Below are positions 1 to 12,400 of a DNA stretch of 64,000 nucleotides, in pieces. Position numbers and translations under genes: made by a program. Each line of letters begins with the position of its first letter. Position 1 is the first letter of the stretch. This DNA comes from Escarpia spicata. Its lineage: Eukaryota; Annelida; Polychaeta; Sabellida; Siboglinidae. The notes under the pieces are model-generated. The model saw nothing but the letters and a program-made list of their open reading frames with translations. It was not told the DNA's origin and searched no databases. The stretch is from contig OZ023214.1 of NCBI GenBank assembly GCA_963995525.1, forward strand, positions 57,489,823-57,553,822, read 5' to 3'.

Positions 1-3000
1 CTCTGTCCTGGTCTGTTGACAAGAGGTGAAAGTGTCGTCTGTTGATCACTCTACTACGTCCACTCTGTCCTGGTCTGTTGACAAGAGGTGAAAGTGTCGT
101 CTGTTGATCACTCTACTACGTCCACTCTGTCCTGGTCTGTTGACAAGAGGTGAAAGTGTCGTCTGTTGATCACTCTACTACGTCCACTCTGTCCTGGTCT
201 GTTGACAAGAGGTGAAAGTGTCGTCTGTTGATCACTCTACTACTCCACTCTGTCCTGGTCTGTTGACAAGAGGTGAAAGTGTCGTCTGTTGATCACTCTA
301 CTACGTCCACTCTGTCCTGGTCTGTTGACAAGAGGTGAAAGTGTTGTCTGTTGATCACTCTACTACGTCCACTCTGTCCTGGTCTGTTGACAAGAGGTGA
401 AAGTGTCGTCTGTTGATCACTCTACTACGTCCACTCTGTCCTGGTCTGTTGACAAGAGGTGAAAGTGTTGTCTGTTGATCACTCTACTACGTCCACTCTG
501 TCCTGGTCTGTTGACAAGGTGAAAGTGTTGCCTGTTGATCACTCTACTACGTCCACTCTGTCCTGGTTTGTTGACAAGAGGTGAAAGTGTTGTCTGTTGA
601 TCACTCTACTACGTCCACTCTGTCCTGGTCTGTTGACAAGAGGTGAAAGTGTCTTCTGTTGATCAATCTACTACGTCCACTCTGTCCTGGTCTGTTGACA
701 AGAGGTGAAAGTGTCGTCTGTTGATCACTCTACTACTTCCACTCTGTCCTGGTCTGTTGACAAGAGGTGAAAGTATCTTCTGTTGATCATGCTACTACTT
801 CCACTCTGTCCTGGTCTGTTGACAAGAGGTGAAAGTGTCTTCTGTTGATCACTCTACTACTTCCACTCTGTCCTGGTCTGTTGACAAGAGGTGAAAGTGT
901 CTTCTGTTGATCACTCTACTACTTCCACTCTGTCCTGGTCTGTTGACAAGAGGTGAAAGTGTCTTCTGTTGATCACTCTACTACTTCCACTCTGTCCTGG
1001 TCTGTTGACAAGAGGTGAAAGTGTCTTCTGTTGATCACTCTACTACTTCCACTCTGTCCTGGTCTGTTGACAAGAGGTGAAAGTGTCTTCTGTTGATCAC
1101 TCTACTACTTCCACTCTGTCCTGGTCTGTTGACAAGAGGTGAAAGTGTCTTCTGTTGATCACTCTACTACTTCCACTCTGTCCTGGTCTGTTGACAAGAG
1201 GTGAAAGTGTCTTCTGTTGATCACTCTACTACGTCCACTCTGTCCTGGTCTGTTGACAAGAGGTGAAAGTGTCTTCTGTTGATCACTCTACTACTTCCAC
1301 TCTGTCCTGGTCTGTTGACAAGAGGTGAAAGTGTCTTCTGTTGATCACTCTACTACTTCCACTCTGTCCTGGTCTGTTGACAAGAGGTGAAAGTGTCTTC
1401 TGTTGATCACTCTACTACTTCCACTCTGTCCTGGTCTGTTGACAAGAGGTGAAAGTGTCTTCTGTTGATCACTCTACTACTTCCACTCTGTCCTGGTCTG
1501 TTGACAAGAGGTGAAAGTGTCGTCTGTTGATCACTCTACTACGTCCACTCTGTCCTGGTCTGTTGACAAGAGGTGAAAGTGTCTTCTGTTGATCACTACT
1601 ACTTCCACTCTGTCCTGGTCTGTTGACAAGAGGTGAAAGTGTCGTCTGTTGATCACTACTACTTCCACTCTGTCCTGGTCTGTTGACAAGAGGTGAAAGT
1701 GTCGTCTGTTGATCACTCTACTACGTCCACTCTGTCCTGGTCTGTTGACAAGAGGTGAAAGTGTCGTCTGTTGATCACTCTACTACTTCCACTCTGTCCT
1801 GGTCTGTTGACAAGAGGTGAAAGTGTCATCTGTTGATCACTCTACTACTTCCACTCTGTCCTGGTCTGTTGACAAGAGGTGAAAGTGTCGTCTGTTGATC
1901 ACTATTACTTCCACTCTGTCCTGGTCTGTTGACAAGAGGTGAAAGTGTTGTCTGTTGATCACTACTACTTCCACTCTGTCCTGGTCTGTTGACAAGAGGT
2001 GAAAGTGTCTTCTGTTGATCACTACTACTTCCACTCTGTCCTGGTCTGTTGACAAGAGGTGAAAGTGTTGTCTGTTGATCACTACTACTCCCACTCTGTC
2101 CTGGTCTGTTGACAAGAGGTGAAAGTGTCATCTGTTGATCACTCTACTACTTCCACTCTGTCCTGGTCTGTTGACAAGAGGTGAAAGTGTCGTCTGTTGA
2201 TCACTATTACTTCCACTCTGTCCTGGTCTGTTGACAAGAGGTGAAAGTGTTGTCTGTTGATCACTACTACTTCCACTCTGTCCTGGTCTGTTGACAAGAG
2301 GTGAAAGTGTTGTCTGTTGATCACTATTACTTCCACTCTGTCCTGGTCTGTTGACAAGAGGTGAAAGTGTTGTCTGTTGATCACTACTACTTCCACTCTG
2401 TCCTGGTCTGTTGACAAGAGGTGAAAATGTTGTCTGTTGATCACTACTACTTCCACTCTGTCCTGGTCTGTTGACAAGAGGTGAAAGTGTTGTCTGTTGA
2501 TCACTCTACTACTTCCACTCTGTCCTGGTCTGTTGACAAGAGGTGAAAGTGTCGTCTGTTGATCACTCTACTACTTCCACTCTGTTCTGGTCTGTTGACA
2601 AGAGGTGAAAGTGTTGTCTGTTGATCACTACTACGTCCACTCTGTCCTGGTCTGTTGGCAAGAGGTGAAAGTGTTGTCTGTTGATCACTCTACTACGTCC
2701 ACTCTGTTCTGGTCTGTTGACAAGAGGTGAAAGTGTCGTCTGTTGATCACTACTACTTCCACTCTGTCCTGGTCTGTTGACAAGAGGTGAAAGTGTCGTC
2801 TGTTGATCACTACTACTTCCACTCTGTCCTGGTCTGTTGACAAGAGGTGAAAGTGTCGTCTGTTGATCACTACTACTTCCACTCTGTCCTGGTCTGTTGG
2901 CAAGAGGTGAAAGTGTCGTCTGTTGATCACTCTACTACTTCCACTCTGTCCTGGTCTGTTGGCAAGAGGTGAAAGTGTCGTCTGTTGATCACTCTACTAC

Positions 3001-3040
3001 TTCCACTCTGTCCTGGTCTGTTGGCAAGAGGTGAAAGTGT
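1..3040. repeat. 62/60-bp satellite array
   Basis: About 49 tandem copies of a unit that begins CTCTGTCCTGGTCTGTTGAC. The basic period is 62 bp. In most units between about 1580 and 2510 and again around 2620-2930 a CT is missing from 'cactctactac', which gives a 60-bp period. Variants are blocked: 'ctacgtcc' units dominate the first 700 bp, 'gtcttctg'/'acttcc' units fill about 770-1500, and 60-bp units follow. The array runs off the left edge and stops sharply at 3040. It lies in an intron of the eIF4G gene, just upstream of the first visible exon. Long minus-strand reading frames here are only the 60-bp period (20 codons) read through, not a protein gene. Confidence 0.97.
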
Positions 3041-3353
3041 ATGACAGGTCATTCTAATCTTATCAAGAAATACACTCAATAATTGAATATTCAGTAAATT
3101 TTATTTATACATTTATTTACTATTCCTGTCTTTAAATAACAATTGTTCTGTTGAAAAAGAACATTATCTTAAAAGATTGATTAGCCCTAGGACGTAGATG
3201 TAGTCACTACTATTATCTGTGTTGTAGTCAGTGAAATTGTATCTTAAACTATACGTGATGCACCAGTACTAATGTAAGAGTGACGAGTGCTTGCAAAGGT
3301 TAGCGTTGTTGTTTGAGATTGCTTTCATAACCAGACCTGTGTGTTATTTGTAG
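3041..3353. other. intron, no feature
   Basis: AT-rich single-copy-looking sequence between satellite and eIF4G exon a. Nothing recognised. Confidence 0.6.
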
Positions 3354-3463
3354 GAAAAGAAAAGGACACAAGGAAAAAGTCTCGCAGTAAGAAGCTACGT
3401 GACCTGAATGAGAAGGGCATGAAGAAAGAAGGCAGTGACATGGATGCATTCACTGACCAGAAG
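3354..3463 (+). CDS. EIF4G: eIF4G exon a (Lys-rich, DAFTDQK)
   Basis: Acceptor 'tttgtag', donor 'aag|gtgggt'. It opens with two bases of a split codon and ends in phase 0. It encodes a basic segment with '[10 protein letters not shown]' and 'MDAFTDQK', matching the conserved region N-terminal to the eIF4E site of animal eIF4G. Confidence 0.9.
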
Positions 3464-6400
3464 GTGGGTCAAGCTGCAAGTCACTCACAGCTAGACTACT
3501 ATACTTACAGTTAGTGTAAGAGATCTCTTTCTTCTTATGCAGTTGGCACCTTTCTGAATTGATGTTTAGCACAGGTTTTTAGCAAGAGAATAAGAATTGT
3601 TTCTGTTGTATAGGACAGACCTCTACATCATAATTACTCCTCATCAAGTTATACGCTATGTCACGTTTTTGTGGTTTTCTTGTGTGTGGAAGTGTCATGT
3701 CAACCCGTGTAGAACTGCCTGTCAAAATAGATGTGTATCACCCACCATGTGGCACATATGTGACTTATGGGCAGCTATACCTGTCTACTCTGTAGGGATA
3801 CATGTAGGTAAAATGGTTGGACTCTCGATAAGCCAAAAGGCTTCCTTATCCACCTGCCACCTATAGGTAATTCTCTGGGTGGCATCTGGGTGGCAATCTT
3901 GTTAAATCTTGAGTAGGCGCTCATTACAAGCAGACAAATCTGAATAAAAGGTTTTTTAGAAAGGGTCAATTTGTATGAAAATTGGCACTGTGCATGTGGT
4001 GTTTGTGAAAGCAGTACAAGCCTACAAGCCTGCCCAGAAACCTGTCCTTGTGTGTCTGTGCTACCAGCTTCTCAATTCTAACATTTCTACCCTAGACATT
4101 CCAAGTTAGGATATTGTTGATTTGCTGAATATTGACAATATTGCTCCATTCCATAAAATCACTTTGTGATTGTTGTGTTTTAAACTAATAGTCTCCATCG
4201 AGGGTGCACTGACTCTCACAAACGGCCAGGAATGCGAGTTTGCAAGGCGCGTGGACGGTGTGGTCACTTTGTTGACATTGTAACAGCAGGCTAAGATATT
4301 CTGTGTTATTTTTAGCAATAAGCCAATTACACAGTAATAAAAATAATACTGTTAACATGTTCAGCTGATACTGCTGTTCAGTGGCTGTAATTGAGCAGGA
4401 CATGAGAGAAAATTGCTACAGATATAGGTTGGGTTCATTTTTCCTATACTTACCTATCAAGCACTGAGGGACGAAAATTCGGCTGATAATAGTACCTACC
4501 TTTGTAGTAAAAAATTTCATTTCCATCACTAGCAACTAACATGTGAACATGTGGTAGGCCTATCTATGAATAGCTTATATATTTGTCATGTATATTTATT
4601 CATAAACAGATTCGATAACAGCTACTGGCAGTCTAACTTACAAAACATGTGACACAGTTGGTGCCCAGACTTGGGTGATTTTAGTTTGCTGTACGTAATG
4701 AATTTACACATCTATTCACCAAGTAGAGCCCAGCACACAAACTATATTGATGGAGAACTGTTATTGGTTTATCTGCTAATTATGACCTCAGTGGACCGGC
4801 TTGATTCAACGAATCAGAACCACGGTTTAAGGCCAGACACCCTAGGTGAAATGGTGTTTTTTAACAAAAAATACTGAAAATGGTTTTCTGCCAGATTATT
4901 ATACCTTTGTATGCATACTATCAATAAAGTTCACTTCTATGACAATTACATACCTCTAAGTGAGTTTTAATCATGGATCAAGCATGTCGATATCATGTAA
5001 TGAAACCCATTATGCAATCTTTGACAGCCATTTTCTCAAAAACATTTTTCTAAAAATTTCTGCATTTGGAAACGGGATATCTCTTGGAATAATTATACTA
5101 TGTAAATAAATCATGAATAGTTTGAAAGATATAGCCATATTTGTTGCAAAAAAAATCATTGCACCTTGCTCTGATCATTGCACAATAGACTCTATAGAGA
5201 ACATGGATTTGCAAGAATTATACCTATATATGGATTCAATAAAGTGGCAGCTTTTCCAAATTTGCCAATATTTGCTCAAAATGGTGGCCATTTTGTTTGT
5301 TACCATGGAAATGGGGGGTCTGGCTGAAAAAGTTCAATATATATTTTACTCAGTAGGACCCATTTCATGCATTGGGGAGAAAAAAATTGAACTGTTTGCA
5401 CAAATTAAAAAATCCTATCTACCTGCCGTGTCTGGCCTTAAACAAACACGTCATCATCCTCCAGAAGCTAAAGTTAGTCACAAGATGGCAGACACTGGTA
5501 CGGCAACTTATCTACTTTGAAGGTTTGCTTAGGATTAAGTCTTAAGTTTTCACATCAATATTTCAACTGCAATGCCTGATATTATTCAGGAATAAGGTTT
5601 TCTGTTAGTTTAGAGCTGTTTGAGGTGAGAATTGACATCTTGGAAGCACAACGTTTCTTGTGATGAGCTGTAGGAGTGATGAACCTGCTGGAATCGGTCT
5701 AGTTTAGGTGTCGGAACAAATACAAAATTAAACTTCTGAGTAGATGTGATCCATTTTTGTGTTAGTTGGCAGGTAACATGTATGCAGACCTGCCTACCAT
5801 TCCAGATTGCCCGCAATCATTCCAGAAACACACCTCAAATTATGGTATTACGGCGGGGATGAAAATATTATGGATTCTTTCTTTATCACAATGATTGTCA
5901 ATCACTTCGTGTTCCTCAAATTTAGCTTCCACTATATTCAACAGGTGGCAGCATATATACGCAGCTTGTTGTGACATGGTTTTTCATTGGCTGCTTCTGG
6001 TCGTAATCTGACCAATAGGAGGAACAGTGTTACGATAAATTCACATTTCCACGCTCCAACAAAAAGAAGTAACACGGCACGAAATGATGGCGGAGATCGA
6101 AATGGCACAACACCAAAAGCCAAGAAGAAATGTGTGCTACAAAAGTTGATAACAGCATACTGACGGCATTCTAACCAGATAGCACTTGTGTAGAATCTGG
6201 ACCCACCTCGATTTCGCCATTATAACGTTTTGCCTAACTTTGATACATCAGGCTTAGTGCGTTAGTTCTGTTATTCAACATTATCCCAGGCATATTTATT
6301 TTTAGGAATATTGTGTCTTAGAGCACTTTTGAGGCATAAATAGCCCCCTGGTTTGCACCAACATATGCCTCTATATCACCCATTTTATGAGCGGGATGCG

Positions 6401-9400
6401 GTAACGCACGACTGCAGGGGTGCAGACTAGCGCAAACCGGGTCGCTACTTGGGCTTCAAAAGTGCGCTAAGACACAATATTTTTGTAATATAAATATGCC
6501 TGGGATGATGTTGAATGAAGGAACTACACAAGTGCCCTAGTCGCAACAGTGTGCAGTGTAAAGTTCGACATGCATTCAACTTGCACCTGTTGATTGTGAA
6601 CTTAGAATTTGGAGACTACCATGCATTGTGCACTCTGACGATCGTGTGTTTCTCTCTCTAGTTAAGTTTACAATGTCAATCTCTGAGGGGTATTTGTTAT
6701 CTACTGTTTATTACATAATCTGGCAGTAATGTGGAATTTTGCTTGAGTCAGCATGCTGTTTTTTAAAGATACATACAATCATAATTACAATGGTTAATAT
6801 TAAACAACACAAAATTATTGAGGTTCTTTCAGTTGCTTAAAGTTTGACTTGAAAAGACAGTAAAACAGTTCTAGTCATTGTAAATTAGCTATGGCAATTG
6901 TGTATAGACCCATTTACATTAGAGTTACGCTTCTTCACGTTTGACTTCCACCAATGCAGGTTATGAACACTGTTAACTGGATGCTTCAAAACACCTCACA
7001 GTTTACTAGAGACAATTATGTTTTGGGTACAACTATCACCGTAGTCACAGTGGTAAAGTATCACTGACAGGGGTGGTCTTTTCCTGGCAATATCTGACAC
7101 GGTTCTGAACTATTACTGACAACAGGCCTATATTCCTGAAAATGAGTGTAAATGGGAAGACGGATTACTGAAGGATGTTGTTGGGGAGGCAGGTCTGTGA
7201 ATGGCTACATGCATGTGTCTCACTGGATATAGGAATAATGTGCTAGAGGATGGGGCACTCCTAGGGCTAAGATATTATGTATGTCACCTTCATCAAAATA
7301 TCTTAAGGAACTAGTGCAGCGAATCGATGTTTGTATATTAGAGTCATTTCATTGATGACAAGAGACTTTGAATCTAAAAATAAACGTATCAGAAATTTTC
7401 ATTCCCATTAACTGGTGTATAATGGTGCCGCTAATGTTACATGAAGCAACTGTGTGCAGTTTGCAACGTTTTCTTCACTGTGAACAGAAATATCACATTT
7501 GGTTATTTTCGCAAAAATTACAAGTTTTCGTAAACTGAAAAGGTGGTGAGCACACACTTGCAAACATGCACGCACACTGTTCCACACATTTATAGATACC
7601 TGTTGTTGTTGCAGGCACTGCAGTCGGTGGCAGTACCAACTATACTGCCCTCTGTTGAAACTAACAATGTGAAGATGGAGAAGCAAGACCAACCATCCAA
7701 GAAAGAGACTCCAGTGGTGACACCAGTGGCAGTCGTTGAACCAGTATCTGACCAGCGGCCTCCCAAAGCCCCGCAGTCGAAACAACCAACACCAGTGCCA
7801 CTAGTGGACAGAACGCCACCCGTGGAGAAAGCACCAATGCCCGCGGTTGAGATAACCCCGGCTCCTCCCATAGACAATACTCCTGCTGCTGCCGTTGACA
7901 CATCACGCACGGTCGAGATTGTTGTAGAGGATGAGAAGGCCATCGAGACAAACGAACGTGTGAGTGAAAAGAAGAAAGAGGAAACTGTAAGCACAAAGGA
8001 GGAAACAAAAGAAGAACCCGTGCCAAAGAAAGAAAGCAAAGTGGAACTGAAATACACGTACAAGGAAGGTGTGTTGTTGTGTAGTCATTTACTTTCCGAG
8101 TTGATGCTGAATAAATAGCTTTATATTATCAATACAACATTCAGATTTATGTGTGTAGCTTGTGTTGTTTCCGTGAGATTTTAGTGCAACTTGAAAGTGC
8201 TGGACAAAACTTCATGCACAGATGTCTGAGTAATTACCATACTTTTTAAAGATATTGATTTATATCTGCAAGACAACACAGGAATTATTATGAAACAATA
8301 GTGAAGTTATAAATATTGGGTTTATTTGCACATAGAAAATACACAATCATTATAAGATCCTGAATTATATTTGTGGTGTGTAATTCATTGCACGTATTCA
8401 TTGGCAGATTGTCTTGATAATCTCAGATGGGTTTTACAATAATAACAATATCATTAAAAAGTACATACATTTTGTCTTGATGTAAAATTGGTTGAACGTT
8501 AAGGGTACTAAATGATTTAGTGAATGATTACTGTCCAGTCATATGGCTCTTAATCCCCTTGTAAGATGACTGTGTCAGTTGATTTTAATCACATGCCCTG
8601 CCATTACTGTCATTCGGCAATGTTCTTTGACAGACCAGTGGAGTCCTCTCAACCCGGAGGGAAAGATGCAATATGACAGGAACTTCCTACTGCAGTTGCA
8701 GTTTGTTGCAGAATCGATCGTAAAGCCAGCTGGCTTGCCTAAACTCCCCGACGTCATACTTGATGTTGTAAGTAGTGCAGAATGTATTTGGCTTGACGTT
8801 CCATTAATACCTGCAATTGTTACGATACAGAACCAAAAAATTGGTAATTTGTTATGACTTGTTTCAGTAGATTATTATTGGAAATTATTCTATGGCGTAT
8901 TTCTGTTGGCCAAGAATCTGATGTCTGCAGTAGGGTGCCTTAGCATGCCATATGATGCATCAGCTACATTTCTGTTTGGCTTCAGATGCCGTTGGGTTGT
9001 TTGTGTGACAGTTGTCAATAAGTAGCGGTTGTTTGCAGCCTTACACAGGACGTAGTGGAGACTACAGAGGCGGCTGCTCCAGCAGTCCAGACTTCACTCC
9101 GTCCTTCTTCAGACAATCCTCCAGGGACAAGGTAGGTTCTACCATCCTGTATGCTGTCTATCTTGGGAAGTCTTCTATTCTCAATGCACTGCATTCTAAC
9201 TTCGTGTAAGTAACTTACTGTGCAGTATCCTGTGGTTTGGACCACTAAATATTTTTTTTTTAGAGCTGTAATTAAACATAAAGCCATATAAAGTGTGTCG
9301 TAATGCGTAGTTTTAGATTTGGGTAATCTTTACTTACCAGATCATTATTATGGCTTTATATTTTGTTCTTATTTTATTTATCCATAAATGATAATTCTGT

Positions 9401-12400
9401 TATACTATAATGATTGGGCGCATGTGATTGTCTAAAATTGTGATGTGGTCTATGTTCTGTCTAGCTTGCGCTGCAGTTTGCACCAGCATGTTATCACCCA
9501 TTCCACGTGCAGCAACCGTAAAGGCTGGCGTCATAGACAGTGTAAATATGGTGTAACCGACTGCCTTGTCTTGTTGAAGCTAAATGCAGACATGCTGCGT
9601 CTTGTTGCAGCCCCTCAACAAGCGCAACAGCCAGCAGAAGCGTGGTGTTGGCGGTGGCGGTGGTGGTGGCGGCGGTGGCATGGGCAACCAGCCTAAGGTG
9701 CTGCAGATATCACTGGAGCGTGACGTGCAGCTCCACCACACGGCCAATGCATGGAAGCCGCCTTCCCATAAGTCAAACGATGGCGAAGGAGAACAGGACA
9801 TTGCGGTTTGTACAAATGCCTGTAGGCTGTAACGTCTTGTGTTGTGTGTATGACGTATGGAAAACTAGAAATACAAGAAAATTTTAACATTTTGTGTTTT
9901 TAATTTATTGTAGCCCTCGTATACATGATCACCTGGATTCACTTGTATATATGTCAAATTGATGATGCAAGGATTCATTGGAATTGTGAATAATGTTCAC
10001 TGACTTTGTTGTTGTTTTAGTCATATATTTTCAGTAGCTTCAGAATTATGCACATGTGTTTCAGGAACTGTACCGCCGTGTACGAGCAATTCTCAACAAG
10101 CTGACACCTCAGAAGTTTCAGACACTTGTCAAGCAGTGTACGAATTTAGAAATAAATACAGAAGAGCGACTCAAAGGCAGTATAGACATTATATTTGAAA
10201 AGGTATGTTTGGTTTTTGAAAACACAAACATTATCAAGGACATTGGCACAGTTGATAAAATGCAACAGTTTAATTAACTGTGGCAAGACAAATGTGCCTA
10301 GAGTACAAACTAGCATGTATATCCTCCTCTGTCTGTCTTCCAAGACTTGGGATCCCTAGGCATGCTACAAATCTTGTCAATAAAGGCATTATTAGTTTCT
10401 TTGAATAGTAGTTTCATTTTAATCCCTATATTAACTCTAGAAGTGACCACTCAGAATCCTCTGTAGCATGTTATTCTTATAAAAATCATAACTTTGCTAA
10501 TATTTGTCATAAAAATAAGAATGAGGTATCATTTTATTGCTAAAGTAATGCTTTATAAAAAAAATTATAACTATCATATACTAATAATTATGGGGATATT
10601 ACTATCTGAACTTCATCCAAAAAATAGTTTTCCAAAAATTCATCGTGCTGCCATTTTAATGTGCGTGCTGCGCTACATGCAGTGAAACAAATATAGCCAT
10701 GTGTGTTAGCTGCTAAATAACACAAAAATGAAACAAATCCATTTGAGAACTTTTATTTTTATTAATTTGTCTTGCATAAAAGGAGGTCGATTCAAGCAGG
10801 CTGATCATTACCGCCCTCGTTAACGTTGCCACCAACGCACTCGCACAGAGAAACATCGCACTGCTAATTTGTTTAATTTTCACATCAAAAACACTCCAAA
10901 GTCATTCTAACTATCTGAATTAGTATAATAACTTTATTTATGAATACTGTCAGGCATTTTGTAAAAATATTGAGGCAGAAACTTGAAATAATCCTAAATA
11001 AACTTTCGAAGTGCTTAAGTTGCCAAATGGTTTTGATTCGCTGAATTACGTCAGTCCACTGATGTCATTTTTGGCAAGTCAGCCAATGACAGAGCTTTCC
11101 ATCAATACCAATCTAGACTTTATGAATGGATGTGTAAATTCAGTACAGAGGACGTAGTAAAATCACTAAAATGTGGGCGTCAACTGCGTCACATATTTTG
11201 TAAGCTAGATTGTGACTGTGTGTCATTGAATCTGCTCATGAATAAATATACATGATCTTGAAAAATCTGTCGGCTATCCATAGATACCAAATGTTCGCGT
11301 GTCAGTTGCGCTTGACGAAAATGAAAATTGTTACAACAAAGGCAGATACGGTTTGGCCAAATTCGGCCATGGCCACTCCGAGTGTTAAGGCCTGGTACGG
11401 GTGCTAATTTACGCTTTTTTGAACAAATATGTCAATTTAATTTTCCAGCGCCAGATAGTAGATTTGTATGTTTACTATAAATAAACTTCACTTTTAGACC
11501 AACAACATACCTCTAAACGACTTTTATTCGTGTATAAAGTCCACCCTTATCACACTGATATATCCATTTTTATTGGGAAGACGCGAAATGCGCTGAAAGT
11601 TGTCAATGTTTACGCCATGACAACGCGGTCCTTCCTTCGACTTACGCCATCTTGTTTGATATTTTTGGAACCGCCAAAACGTCGTCTGTCAATCACCGTA
11701 GTCGGTAATCCCGCCCTTGTGAAAGCATTCGGCCAACATCGTTATTTATGCAAGCTATATTTGGCCGAGAATGACCTTATTTGGCATTCGGTAACCGTCG
11801 TGTCGTCATCCGCTAAGTTCCGTGACGCGCCTCGTGTCTACGAACACTCTGATTGGTTTACGAAGTTGCGCGAGCGCAAAACTCTCCCAGCATGCCACTT
11901 GTTGCTACTTCCCATTGTTTATAAAATATGGCGGTTTTCTCGAGCGATGTGAGTTTTGTCTCTGACGATGTTGATAAGAGATAGTTTAGAGTTAGTTAGC
12001 ATAGAGAAAAGTTGCGGAAAAGGACGTTGTGGCTGAATGTCATTTGTGAAGAAAAGGCAGCAGTTATTGGCGGCTTCTGCGTGGGGAAAACGCAAGTTAA
12101 TTTCGTCGCGTGTCAGAAACGCTGGCGAAGACGCGGCAATGCCAGTCGGAGCTGTCACTTCGACTTCGCTGCCTGTTGCCATGGCTGAGTTTGGGGCTTG
12201 TGCTAATGTTACTATCGGCACCAGTGACGGTACGATAGTTGAAGAGACTGCAGCTTTGCCAAATAGTGCGTCCTGTAGCCGGACAAAGCTAGTACTGATG
12301 TGTGATGACAGCAGGCCTGTTAACAGGCCTTGCCCTTGGGCTTGACATGTTAACTGTTTGGTATATAAGACTAAGTTATTGCTTTGTTAACTTATATTTA

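Larger units (their letters stand above)
8069..9610. other. eIF4G introns around exons c and d, no other feature
   Basis: Three AT-rich introns (8069-8633, 8768-9038, 9132-9610). Nothing beyond the splice signals is recognised. Confidence 0.55.

Noticed and set aside
1531..2930. Long minus-strand frames repeating a 20-residue motif in the satellite
   Set aside because: They exist only where the period is 60 bp; the frame breaks as soon as the unit is 62 bp. They are a by-product of periodicity.
1..3040. CRISPR array
   Set aside because: Direct tandem repeats without unique spacers in an animal intron.
7590..8063. 157-codon minus frame opposite eIF4G exon b
   Set aside because: Antisense of a Pro/Glu/Lys-rich exon; the plus frame has correct splice borders and joins in phase.
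11530..11952. 140-codon frame conserved in all three family A copies (also 17081 and 37507)
   Set aside because: The whole element is nearly identical among copies, so conservation is not evidence of coding. The frame runs into the element's TATA-like region and has no recognisable domain.
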